From contig JBCDJN010000083.1 of the NCBI GenBank assembly GCA_039414355.1, positions 1 to 21,665 on the forward strand: 21,665 bases of DNA, given 5' to 3'. The position numbers were made by a program, and so were the translations under genes. Below the pieces are notes generated by a model. It ran no database searches, was not told where the DNA came from, and saw only the letters and a list, made by a program, of their open reading frames with translations. Below, piece after piece: positions 1 to 6,393 of the stretch; position 1 is the stretch's first letter; every line of letters begins with the position of its first letter. This DNA is from JBCCQL01 sp039414355 (GTDB lineage: Bacteria; Planctomycetota; Planctomycetia; Pirellulales; Lacipirellulaceae).

Positions 1-655
1 CCGCAGGCACTCCATGCCCATCTCAGTCTTGATGCTCCGGAGGTCGAGCTCGTTGTTCCACCGCCGCCGGTAGAGCTCGGCAAGGTCTTCCTTGGGGTAC
101 CGGACCGAGTCAAGCAGGTTTGTCACGATGATGGTCTTTGCGATAGCCCAGTACTTTCGGACAGGGGCGGGGCCCGGATAATGGTCCGTCAGGAGGTCCG
201 AGATGAGCGAACCGAGTAAGCGTCGTCGTGCCGTCGAACAGGTAGAAGTGGTGGCCCTTCCACAACCACGACCGCTCGGCTCGCTCTTCGAGCTTCCGGC
301 CAACCGCCCGGGCGATCGTCGCGAAGAACCCCTCAGAAAGCCGTTTCCTCGCCTGGCAGTAGGCGCCGGTCTCTGCCGAACAAGGGCTCTGCCCACGCGC
401 GACGCGGTGAGCGACCAGGCGAGCCACCGCTGCGCGGCACGAGTGGTCGGCGTTAAGGACCTGCCCCAAGAACACCCACAGGGTCACCAGCGGCGTGTAG
501 ATCCGGTCGATCCACCCGTCGCCTACCGCTTTCAGTGCTTGCTCGATCTCAGAGCGAGAGAGGATGTCCGAAAGCGGCTGCTCTCCGTCTTGGAGGAATT
601 GCCGACGCACGAAGTTGACCTGTTGGCAAAAACGCCCCTCGTTACAATCCCGCAT
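1..655 (-). pseudogene. IS4-family transposase remnant (internal deletion plus frameshift, cut by window edge)
   Basis: An N-terminal fragment is read leftward from an ATG at 655, preceded by AGGAGG. It carries an IS4-type N-terminus and the first catalytic-site context LFDGTT at about 226-241. The frame then goes out of register and stops at 110. In the +1 frame, about 225-1, the normal C-terminal part resumes with RYPKEDLAELYRRRWNNELD, then LRSIK. This matches the IS4 signature Y-(2)-R-(3)-E-(6)-K exactly. The roughly 100-200 residues normally lying between DGTT and this signature, including the second catalytic Asp, are missing, so the copy cannot encode an active enzyme. The C-terminus lies beyond base 1. 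The family call rests on the YREK signature and general layout; no terminal inverted repeats could be assigned with confidence. Confidence 0.8.
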
Positions 656-900
656 CGTAAGGCCTCCTTGCCGGTGACGGGTCTCGTGACAGAACCCCTC
701 TACGCAAGCGAGGCCTTCTTGTGTATCCCGATGTCAGCCAACACGTTGCAAAGAACTACGTGCCATTCGGTGCATCGACCGCGGCACCCTCGGCAGCAGG
801 CTAACTTGCAGCGGTGTGCGAGGCGAGCCGAGACCTCTGCAGCTGGGCGCGATCAAGCTGTGCGGTAGGCGGTTGGTGACAACTTGCGTTACCATGCGAT

Positions 901-927
901 GCTCGCGAGGCAGGTCGCCTCGCGAGC
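901..927. repeat. Perfect hairpin, 11-bp stem and 5-nt loop
   Basis: GCTCGCGAGGC, loop AGGTC, then GCCTCGCGAGC form a perfect GC-rich stem. There is no T-run on either side, so it does not look like a canonical intrinsic terminator. It may be a recombination or IS-associated structure; its function is unknown. Confidence 0.6.
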
Positions 928-1047
928 GTCCGCGCACCCCAATGCCATGCTTCGGAGCGATGAGTTGATCGCGGTCGAGCCCTTTGCGACTAGGGTGTCT
1001 ACGGGGGCCGGGTGCCTTTGGCGACCTTGGGCGACATGCGCTCCAAA

Positions 1048-1063
1048 CCCCTGCAAAAGCAGG
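1048..1063. repeat. Short hairpin with AAAA loop
   Basis: CCCTGC-AAAA-GCAGGG is a perfect 6-bp stem with a tetraloop in an otherwise gene-free stretch. No flanking T-tract is present. Its function is unknown. Confidence 0.45.
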
Positions 1064-1151
1064 GTGACAACCTTTCCGAACCCCTGGTGTCGCCCCGATT
1101 CCGACCGCTCACGCCGGGCGCGAGAGCCTCTCAACGGAGCGCGATTGCCTT

Positions 1152-1232
1152 CCCCCTTTGGCTCCGCTGAAACTGCTACGAGATGCTAAAAGTCGCCAAA
1201 ACTTTCTAAAACTTGCAAGAGTCCAAAGGGGG
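1152..1232. repeat. Long-range inverted repeat CCCCCTTTGG / CCAAAGGGGG
   Basis: The arms are at 1152-1161 and 1223-1232, perfect over 10 bp and separated by 61 bp. The right arm's G-run (1228-1233) can alternatively pair with CCCCC at 1241-1245, and CGGAGC at 1135-1140 with GCTCCG at 1161-1166. Competing RNA or DNA folds are therefore possible. No gene lies inside. Confidence 0.5.
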
Positions 1233-1509
1233 GAGCCGTTCCCCCAAGTCCTGGCGGAGCAAGCAGTTACGAAATCGGGGTCACTAGGCTCACAACCTCA
1301 AGGTCGTCGCACGCGAGCGATCGATTGGTCGGTCGTGCGGTGCTGACAGATCAGACGCGATTCGTGACAATCGCGCTAGCTTAAGGGCCCGTCGGCCAGC
1401 AAGGAGCCACCGGCCAACACCGGCCACTTTCCTACGACAACCTTGTTGAATACCACGGCAAACGTCGATGAGGTCTGTTTACCGGTAATCCACGCGAGCG
1501 TTCAAGTTA

Positions 1510-1560
1510 AAACAACAAAGCGACGCGGCGGAGACCGGATTGATCTCCTGCCGCGTCGCT
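1510..1560 (-). terminator. Intrinsic terminator of the PEP-CTERM gene at 1602-2288
   Basis: Read leftward, AGCGACGCGGC and a GGAGA extension pair with their complements (1519-1534 with 1544-1560, one bulged base) around a 9-nt loop. The stem is followed by TTTGTTGTTTT. A further inverted pair, GCGTTCAAG (1498-1506) and CTTGAACGC (1586-1594), brackets the hairpin. It lies about 40 bp past the stop codon. Confidence 0.85.
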
Positions 1561-1601
1561 CAAGATTCGCTGCGATTATCGCTCGCTTGAACGCCAATGC
1601 T

Positions 1602-2288
1602 CTACCGGTGCCGGCTACGTAGGCCAAACGCCAGCCCGGCAGTGATCAAGGCAAGGGCAGTCGGCTCTGGAATGACGGTCCGCACGTTGTCGATGTAGAA
1701 CGTCACGGGAGCGTCTCCCGACTTGCTGACGAAAAACTGCACTCCCGTGGGGATAAGGTCGTTCGGGCCGGTGCCGAAGCCGCCGAAGATATCGTTGAAT
1801 GACTCGCCTGCACCGAACGTGATCGGGTTGGTCGCCGAGTCGAGGTCGAGTGTGATCTCATAGGTGCCGGGTGCGACGCCAAGCGGCGCGATGTCGGCGA
1901 ACTGGGCCTGGAGGCCGAACAGCTGCCCGCCAGGGAAGTCGGGCTGCGAGGCGCCGAAGATCGTGATACCAATGTCGGCGAAGGCGCCGGTGAACTCTTC
2001 AACGATCGTGAGGTCGAACACGAGGGATTCAACACCGGGGGGATCATTGACGGGAGCCGTCACGTTGCCGGTGAGGGCCCCGACGAACGTTGCGCCCCCG
2101 GGCACTTCGACCTTCATCGAGTTGACGCCGCTCGTGGCGCCGATTGTGTCGAGCGTCACGGGGAATACGCCGCCGTTCGAGGCAAAACCTTGTAGGTCGC
2201 CTTCAAAGTCGTAGGCGACAGCCGCGTGAGCCGTCGTGCCGCAGGCCAGAGCCACGACCGTCGCGGCCGTCGCAAGTTGCATCCTCAT
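1602..2288 (-). CDS. Secreted PEP-CTERM sorting domain protein
   Basis: This 228-residue protein has a signal peptide at about 1-23 ending in AHA. A beta-rich middle follows, of the kind seen in carbohydrate-binding or laminin-like sandwiches, with YDFEGDLQGF near residue 26 and YIDNVRTV just before the tail. A classic PEP-CTERM tail at 205-228 has IPEP, a hydrophobic segment and terminal RSRHR. PEP-CTERM tails are known sorting signals processed by exosortase, so the protein is probably exported and processed at the envelope. The ATG at 2288 has a GAGG about 10 nt upstream. It is a close paralogue of the next gene (2391-3383), sharing for example ATFVGALT and SQPDFPGGQ, but lacks the dockerin-like insert. 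The ligand and function are unknown. Confidence 0.9.
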   Translation of the reverse strand: MRMQLATAATVVALACGTTAHAAVAYDFEGDLQGFASNGGVFPVTLDTIGATSGVNSMKVEVPGGATFVGALTGNVTAPVNDPPGVESLVFDLTIVEEFTGAFADIGITIFGASQPDFPGGQLFGLQAQFADIAPLGVAPGTYEITLDLDSATNPITFGAGESFNDIFGGFGTGPNDLIPTGVQFFVSKSGDAPVTFYIDNVRTVIPEPTALALITAGLAFGLRSRHR

Positions 2289-2344
2289 GGGAACTACCTC
2301 AAGGGTTACGGAGTGAAGTCGCCTGATGTCGTTCGCTGTCGAAA

Positions 2345-2387
2345 AACCGATCGCACGCGCCGGCCCCCGCCGTGTCGCGGGGGCCGG
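2345..2387 (-). terminator. Hairpin terminator of the PEP-CTERM/dockerin gene
   Basis: CCGGCCCCCGC (2360-2370) pairs perfectly with GCGGGGGCCGG (2377-2387) around a 6-nt loop. Leftward the stem is followed, after about 10 bases, by GGTTTTTCG. It lies only a few bases past the stop at 2391, so the two PEP-CTERM genes may be separately transcribed or attenuated rather than a tight operon. Confidence 0.65.
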
Positions 2388-2390
2388 GCG

Positions 2391-3383
2391 CTAAGGCCGG
2401 GAGTTCGTAGGTCGTCGCCCCGTGAACGCAGCGATGGCCGCGGACAAGACTGCCAGGGAAGCGGCGGAGGGTTCGGGTGTCGCCACGGCCGCTGAACCAA
2501 TCGTTGAGCCAAACTCCTGCGCCCAGAACTCGTAGTCGCTCAGATCGACGACGCCGTCGGGCACTCCTAGCAGGTCGCCGGTCGTCGTGCCGTCGCCATC
2601 GGGGCCGAATCCTCCAGCGAGGTTGTCACGCCAGACGGTGTAGTCGGCCGCGTTCACGACGCCGTCCCCGTTGTAGTCGCCGCCGCTGGGTTCGCCGATT
2701 GCGGCCGTCCGGATGTTGTCAAAGTAGCCTGTCCAGGGAGCGTCCGGCGACTTGTTGATGTAGATTTGGAATCCGGTCGCGACCATGAAATCTTGGCCGG
2801 AACCAACCGCGCCAAAGATCTCGTTGAAGCCCAGGCCTGTTCCGAATGTGAGGGGACTGGACGCGTCAGCGAGGTCGATCCGGATCTCGTGGGTTCCGAC
2901 TTCGAGTTCCTGAAGCTGCACTTGGGTGTTCTCGAACTGGACCTGAAGACCGTCAACCTGCCCCCCTGGAAAGTCAGGCTGGGACGAGCCGAAAATCGTA
3001 ATCCCGGCGTCGACAAAGGCGGCGTCAGCCGGGAACATCTCGGTGATCGTGAGGTCGAACACGACAAAGTCTAGCGGGTCCTCGGTGACGAATGGCTCCA
3101 CCTGATCCGTTAGCGCTCCAACGAACGTCGCTGGTTGCGGCACATCGACCAGCATCGATTGACTGCCTTCGGTCGCCCCAATCGTGTCCTGGACTACTGG
3201 GAAAGCACCGCCGTTTGGGCTGAATCCCTGAAGGTCATCTTCGAACGAGTAAACCAAGTCGACGGCGGCGGCGCAGTGGGGCGCGGCGAGCAGGCAAACG
3301 ACGCAAATGGCGAGGGGCGCTGATGAGGCTAGTCGGGCCACTAGCCGCCTAGGTGCTTGGATCAATGGTTGGAGCGGTCGCAT
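2391..3383 (-). CDS. Secreted PEP-CTERM protein with dockerin-like module
   Basis: This 330-residue protein has a long n-region and a hydrophobic signal segment at about 22-40 (ending CAAA). The beta-rich domain at about 43-230 is closely similar to the whole body of the neighbouring 228-residue protein. A dockerin type I-like module follows at about 235-292: a first loop GDYNGDGVVNAADYTVWRD, then a second calcium-type loop GVPDGVVDLSDYEFW. The PEP-CTERM tail, about 301-330, has TPEP, a hydrophobic helix and GRRP. Loops of this type bind calcium in cellulosome dockerins; in planctomycetes they are widespread in exported proteins and their partners are mostly unknown. No strong ribosome site is visible before the ATG at 3383. 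Start uncertainty affects only the signal peptide. Confidence 0.9.
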   Translation of the reverse strand: MRPLQPLIQAPRRLVARLASSAPLAICVVCLLAAPHCAAAVDLVYSFEDDLQGFSPNGGAFPVVQDTIGATEGSQSMLVDVPQPATFVGALTDQVEPFVTEDPLDFVVFDLTITEMFPADAAFVDAGITIFGSSQPDFPGGQVDGLQVQFENTQVQLQELEVGTHEIRIDLADASSPLTFGTGLGFNEIFGAVGSGQDFMVATGFQIYINKSPDAPWTGYFDNIRTAAIGEPSGGDYNGDGVVNAADYTVWRDNLAGGFGPDGDGTTTGDLLGVPDGVVDLSDYEFWAQEFGSTIGSAAVATPEPSAASLAVLSAAIAAFTGRRPTNSRP

Positions 3384-3668
3384 GCCATCGGTTCCGGGTT
3401 GAACGTCGGGGAGGCGTCAGTCGTCTGCGCCATCCGGCGTAGGGAGTTCTCTCTCTTGACTGCCGGCATTTTTGTCAGATCGCAAAATAATTGCAAACAC
3501 TTTCTTGTCGAGATCCCCAAAGACGACAATCTGACTGCGCGAAAACCTCTCCAAATAGCCGATAAACCGCTTGACTCAATTACTTGAAGGTCTAGCATAA
3601 ATGCCAACGACAGCGAATCGACATCCAGCGCCCGACGGTTGCGAAGCCTGCCGTAACACAACCATCCT
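3384..3668. other. Divergent intergenic region, 285 bp
   Basis: This spacer separates the leftward PEP-CTERM genes from the rightward lipoprotein/DUF1559 pair. It is more AT-rich than the surroundings between about 3470 and 3600 and should contain promoters for both directions. Only the leftward candidate could be proposed; no convincing rightward pair of hexamers was found. Confidence 0.5.
3468..3496 (-). promoter_or_regulatory. Candidate sigma70-type promoter for the PEP-CTERM gene at 2391-3383
   Basis: Reading leftward, TTGCAA (3496-3491) and AAAAAT (3473-3468) are 17 bp apart, with four of six matches to each consensus hexamer, in the most AT-rich part of the divergent spacer. It would give an untranslated leader of about 80 nt. 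Confidence 0.3.
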
Positions 3669-4157
3669 ATGCAAATAGCAGTCGACCCCTACGAATGCGT
3701 CGAAGGAAAACGATGGACGCGGCATTCGTGCCGGCATCTGCTCGCATCGCATGCGGCTCTATTGGTGACCGCGTTGATCGCGGGCTGCGGTCCGACGACG
3801 GATCGTCTCGGCATCCGCGGTGAGGTGCGTCTGGACGGAGAGCCGATCGATGCAGGCTCGATCAGCTTCAATGCAATTGAAGCGGGGGCGACGCTTGCGG
3901 CTGGCGCAATGATTCGAGAAGGAGAGTTTGAGGTTCCAAGGCTCAAAGGCCTGCCAGCGGGCGAATACAGCGTTTCTATCACCGCCCCCGACCGTGTCGG
4001 GCCGAAGGTGCCTGTCAGCCCGGGGCCAGGCTACCCACCGATTATGGTCGCACGAGAGCGCGTGCCGCCGTCCTACAACATCAACAGCACCCACACGATC
4101 GAGCTCTCCGAAGAATCGGATAACTACTTCGAGTTCGATATCGACTCTACAAAATAA
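3669..4157 (+). CDS. Small lipoprotein with carboxypeptidase-regulatory/transthyretin-like domain
   Basis: This 162-residue protein has a hydrophobic stretch at about 24-38 ending in a lipobox LIAGC, so Cys40 would be lipidated. From about residue 49 a seven-stranded beta domain of the carboxypeptidase-regulatory type appears (GEVRLDGEPIDAGSISF, then GEFEVPRLKGLPAGEYSVSI). Proteins of this kind are commonly encoded beside DUF1559 proteins in planctomycetes, as here, where the next gene begins 37 bp downstream. The role is unknown; an envelope function with the pilin-like partner is inferred from the pairing. The start is uncertain: no clear ribosome site precedes 3669, while a good AAGGA site at about 3705 leads only to an out-of-frame ATG. 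Confidence 0.8.
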   Translation: MQIAVDPYECVEGKRWTRHSCRHLLASHAALLVTALIAGCGPTTDRLGIRGEVRLDGEPIDAGSISFNAIEAGATLAAGAMIREGEFEVPRLKGLPAGEYSVSITAPDRVGPKVPVSPGPGYPPIMVARERVPPSYNINSTHTIELSEESDNYFEFDIDSTK

Positions 4158-4194
4158 TGCGGCGCAAGGTGCACGCACGAGAGGGAGTCCATTG

Positions 4195-5226
4195 ATGACG
4201 CAATCAACTCGCGGAGAGCAACGCGGTTTCACCCTCGTGGAACTGCTGGTCGTTATCGCGATCATAGGAATCCTGGTCGCGCTCTTGCTGCCGGCTGTGC
4301 AGTCGGCGCGAGAAGCGGCACGGCGATCCCAGTGCGTCAACAATCTGCGGCAGCTCGGCATCGCGTTTCAAAATTACCATGACACCAACGGCGAGCTGCC
4401 GGCCGGAAGCGTCAGCTGCTGCTGGGGCACCTGGCAGGTGAGGGTCCTGCCGTTCCTTGAACAACAGGTGCTGGCCGACCGGTACCAGTTCTTGCCTCGC
4501 AACGCGACCACCTTCGACTTCGACTTCGTCTACGACGCCCTCGATCTGACGGCATCACCGCCAATGCGGAATCGAGAAGTATCGCAGACGCGAATTGAGT
4601 CGCTGACTTGTCCCAGCGATGAGCCACAGGTCAGCGTCGCCGGCAGCGGGTTGACGGTAGGCCTGACGTTCCACAACTACCTAGCGAACTACGGTAACAC
4701 AAACCACACCGGTCAGGACCACCAGTGCCTGCCGGGCAATCCCCCGAGGGGGCCCAACTGCGTGCCCCACTTGGGTGGCCCGTTTATCGGGATCGACTTC
4801 ATCCCGGCGACCTCGCGGGGCACCCCAGGCGACCCCCAGATCGAACGCCAATTCCGTTCCATCACCGACGGGTTGAGCAAGACACTGTTTGCGTCGGAAA
4901 CGGTTCAGGGGCAGTTCGGAGATCTTCGAGGACTAACGTGGTGGGGGTGGGGAGCGGGCTTCCAAACGCTTAGTGTCCCAAACACGAGCGAGCCCGACTA
5001 CATGCAGCAGCTGGAGCACTGCAACGCCGACCTGCCCAACCCACCGTGCCTTGAGCAGGCGCCGATCGGGCAGTGGTTCCGCGCCGCGGCGCGGAGCAGG
5101 CATCCGGGCGGGGTGAACGCCGCGTTCGGCGACGCGTCAGTCCGCTACATCACTGACGATGTTGATCTGCAGGTCTGGCGAGCCGCGGGCACAACGCAGG
5201 GCGATGAGGTGATCGAGGCCCCCTGA
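4195..5226 (+). CDS. DUF1559 family protein with type IV pilin N-terminus (planctomycete major-pilin-like)
   Basis: This 343-residue protein begins with a class III signal: a short leader and then G11-F12-TLVELLVVIAIIGILVALL. Prepilin peptidase should cut before Phe12; Glu at position +5 is kept and a single hydrophobic helix spans about 12-33. A linker AREAARRSQCVNNLRQLG and the DUF1559 body follow. The C-terminal family motif HPGGVNAAFGDASVRYI is present in a slightly altered form of H-x9-DG. GAGGG about 9 nt upstream supports the ATG at 4195 over longer upstream starts, which would overlap the lipoprotein. Planctomycetes encode many paralogues with this layout, thought to be surface pseudopilins; the specific role here is not known. 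It probably forms an operon with the preceding lipoprotein. Confidence 0.93.
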   Translation: MTQSTRGEQRGFTLVELLVVIAIIGILVALLLPAVQSAREAARRSQCVNNLRQLGIAFQNYHDTNGELPAGSVSCCWGTWQVRVLPFLEQQVLADRYQFLPRNATTFDFDFVYDALDLTASPPMRNREVSQTRIESLTCPSDEPQVSVAGSGLTVGLTFHNYLANYGNTNHTGQDHQCLPGNPPRGPNCVPHLGGPFIGIDFIPATSRGTPGDPQIERQFRSITDGLSKTLFASETVQGQFGDLRGLTWWGWGAGFQTLSVPNTSEPDYMQQLEHCNADLPNPPCLEQAPIGQWFRAAARSRHPGGVNAAFGDASVRYITDDVDLQVWRAAGTTQGDEVIEAP

Positions 5227-5252
5227 TCGACCCCGATGGGAGCGAACTCGAC

Positions 5253-5271
5253 GGCGCCAAGAAGAGGCGCC
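5253..5271. terminator. Weak hairpin between convergent genes
   Basis: GGCGCC occurs twice (5253-5258 and 5266-5271), separated by 7 nt, and can pair into a 6-bp stem. It lies between the converging DUF1559 and GH18 genes. There is no T-run, so a terminator role is only suggested by position. Confidence 0.25.
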
Positions 5272-5283
5272 AAGACGAAGTAA

Positions 5284-6393
5284 TCACCGCGGGTCTGCCA
5301 ACCACGCCGCTTTTGCCGCTTGTTGCAAGGGATTCGCTCCGTTGACTCGGTCCTGAGAGACCTCCCAGAAGAACACACCGCGAAGGCCTTGCTCCTTGGC
5401 CCACTCGGTCTTTCGGCGGACCGACTCGGCGTCGTCGTAGCCAAGCAACTGATCTCCGTTCGCTGAAAGCAGCCAAGGCGCCTGCGTCTCAGCGTCGACA
5501 ATCCGCTGCCACCCTTTACCCGGCAGACCCAGCGTCTGTCGGAACAGGACGGCTCGCCCGGCGTCTTCGGTCCCAATGATCGACGCATACGGCTCGCCGA
5601 CCGAGAACGCTCGACCGTAAAGGGGCAAGCCGAGGGCGAAGTGTTCGGGCGGCAGACGCCGCTCTTTAAGCAGATAATCGAACGTGCCAGTAACGGACTG
5701 GTCTGCGCCTTCCGGCGCACGGGACGACGTCTTGAACGGGGCGTTGTGTCCGGCGACGCTGCTCCACCCGCCGGCGTAGTCGTACGTCATTACGTTGACC
5801 CAATCCATGGTGCGCGTCAGAAGGTCGGTAGAAAGCCACGCGAGCTTCCCCGGGCTGGCCGACGCTGCCATGGTCAGCTCCATCGGCCGCTGCTTGCGGG
5901 CGGCGATGGCGTCGAGTCCTGCGCGGAGCCGGCGAGCTAATCGCTCGAACCCGGGCGCCTCGTCCTCTGAGTCGGGGTACTCCCAATCAAGATCGATGCC
6001 GTCGTAGTCGTTGGTCTCAACGAGCGTGCACACGGCTTTGACGAAGCGTGTCTCAGCGGCCGGGTTACTGACGATCTGTGCGAACTGGGCGTCCCAACCC
6101 CAGCCCCCTAGCGACACCAACACGCGCACCCGGTGGCGGTGGGCCTGTGCCACAAAGCCTGAATCGGGCACGGCGCTGCTCTTGCGGAGGCGGCCGTCGC
6201 CGTCGGCGACGACGAAGGCGTGGCAAAGGTGCGTGTAGAGCTTGAGGTTCAGTTCGGCGGGACGCCCGTTCACGTAGCCGACGAATACCTCAGACGCGGG
6301 TGTCGTCCCGGGAGGGCCGGCCGACGTCGCCGAGGAAATGAGGGCGGCTAGCCCCGTCCACAACGTCAGGGTGAGGAGACTGCGGGTCATCAT
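5284..6393 (-). CDS. Secreted GH18 chitinase
   Basis: This 369-residue protein has a signal peptide at about 1-25 (ending ATSAG). The GH18 barrel follows: VFVGYVNG (strand 1), VLVSLGGWG near 91-99, and the catalytic strand DGIDLDWEYP at 131-140 with all four residues of the DxxDxDxE signature (D131, D134, D136 and the acid E138). VMTYDY at 201-206 and a final barrel-strand Trp in FFWEVSQD are also present. GH18 enzymes hydrolyse beta-1,4-linked GlcNAc polymers by substrate-assisted catalysis. The length fits a single-domain enzyme without binding modules. AGGGA stands 6 nt before the ATG at 6393, which lies inside the 3' end of the upstream symporter gene (104-bp overlap), suggesting translational coupling. 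Substrate could also be peptidoglycan-like glycans, but the locus context favours chitooligosaccharides. Confidence 0.92.
   Translation of the reverse strand: MMTRSLLTLTLWTGLAALISSATSAGPPGTTPASEVFVGYVNGRPAELNLKLYTHLCHAFVVADGDGRLRKSSAVPDSGFVAQAHRHRVRVLVSLGGWGWDAQFAQIVSNPAAETRFVKAVCTLVETNDYDGIDLDWEYPDSEDEAPGFERLARRLRAGLDAIAARKQRPMELTMAASASPGKLAWLSTDLLTRTMDWVNVMTYDYAGGWSSVAGHNAPFKTSSRAPEGADQSVTGTFDYLLKERRLPPEHFALGLPLYGRAFSVGEPYASIIGTEDAGRAVLFRQTLGLPGKGWQRIVDAETQAPWLLSANGDQLLGYDDAESVRRKTEWAKEQGLRGVFFWEVSQDRVNGANPLQQAAKAAWLADPR

Larger units (their letters stand above)
656..1509. other. Non-coding stretch with hairpins, about 850 bp
   Basis: No convincing gene is visible; the short open frames lack recognisable domains or ribosome sites and overlap each other on both strands. 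Structured pieces are listed separately: a perfect 11-bp stem at 901-927, a 6-bp stem with AAAA loop at 1048-1063, and a 10-bp long-range inverted repeat 1152-1161/1223-1232. A string resembling a tRNA anticodon and variable arm lies at 1286-1309. The part nearest the transposase (656 to about 800) probably contains the left end of the decayed IS element. The rest may be old mobile-element debris, which is inference. Confidence 0.5.

Noticed and set aside
203..868. Rightward 221-codon frame across the transposase
   Set aside because: It is antisense to the recognisable IS4 transposase fragment and has no domain of its own.
889..1346. Short frames of 60-100 codons on both strands
   Set aside because: They overlap each other and the hairpins, lack ribosome sites and match no known family that can be recognised.
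3928..5226. Long upstream start for the DUF1559 gene
   Set aside because: It would overlap the lipoprotein gene and put about 89 unrelated residues before the prepilin signal; the ATG at 4195 has a good GAGGG site and places the cleavage motif correctly.
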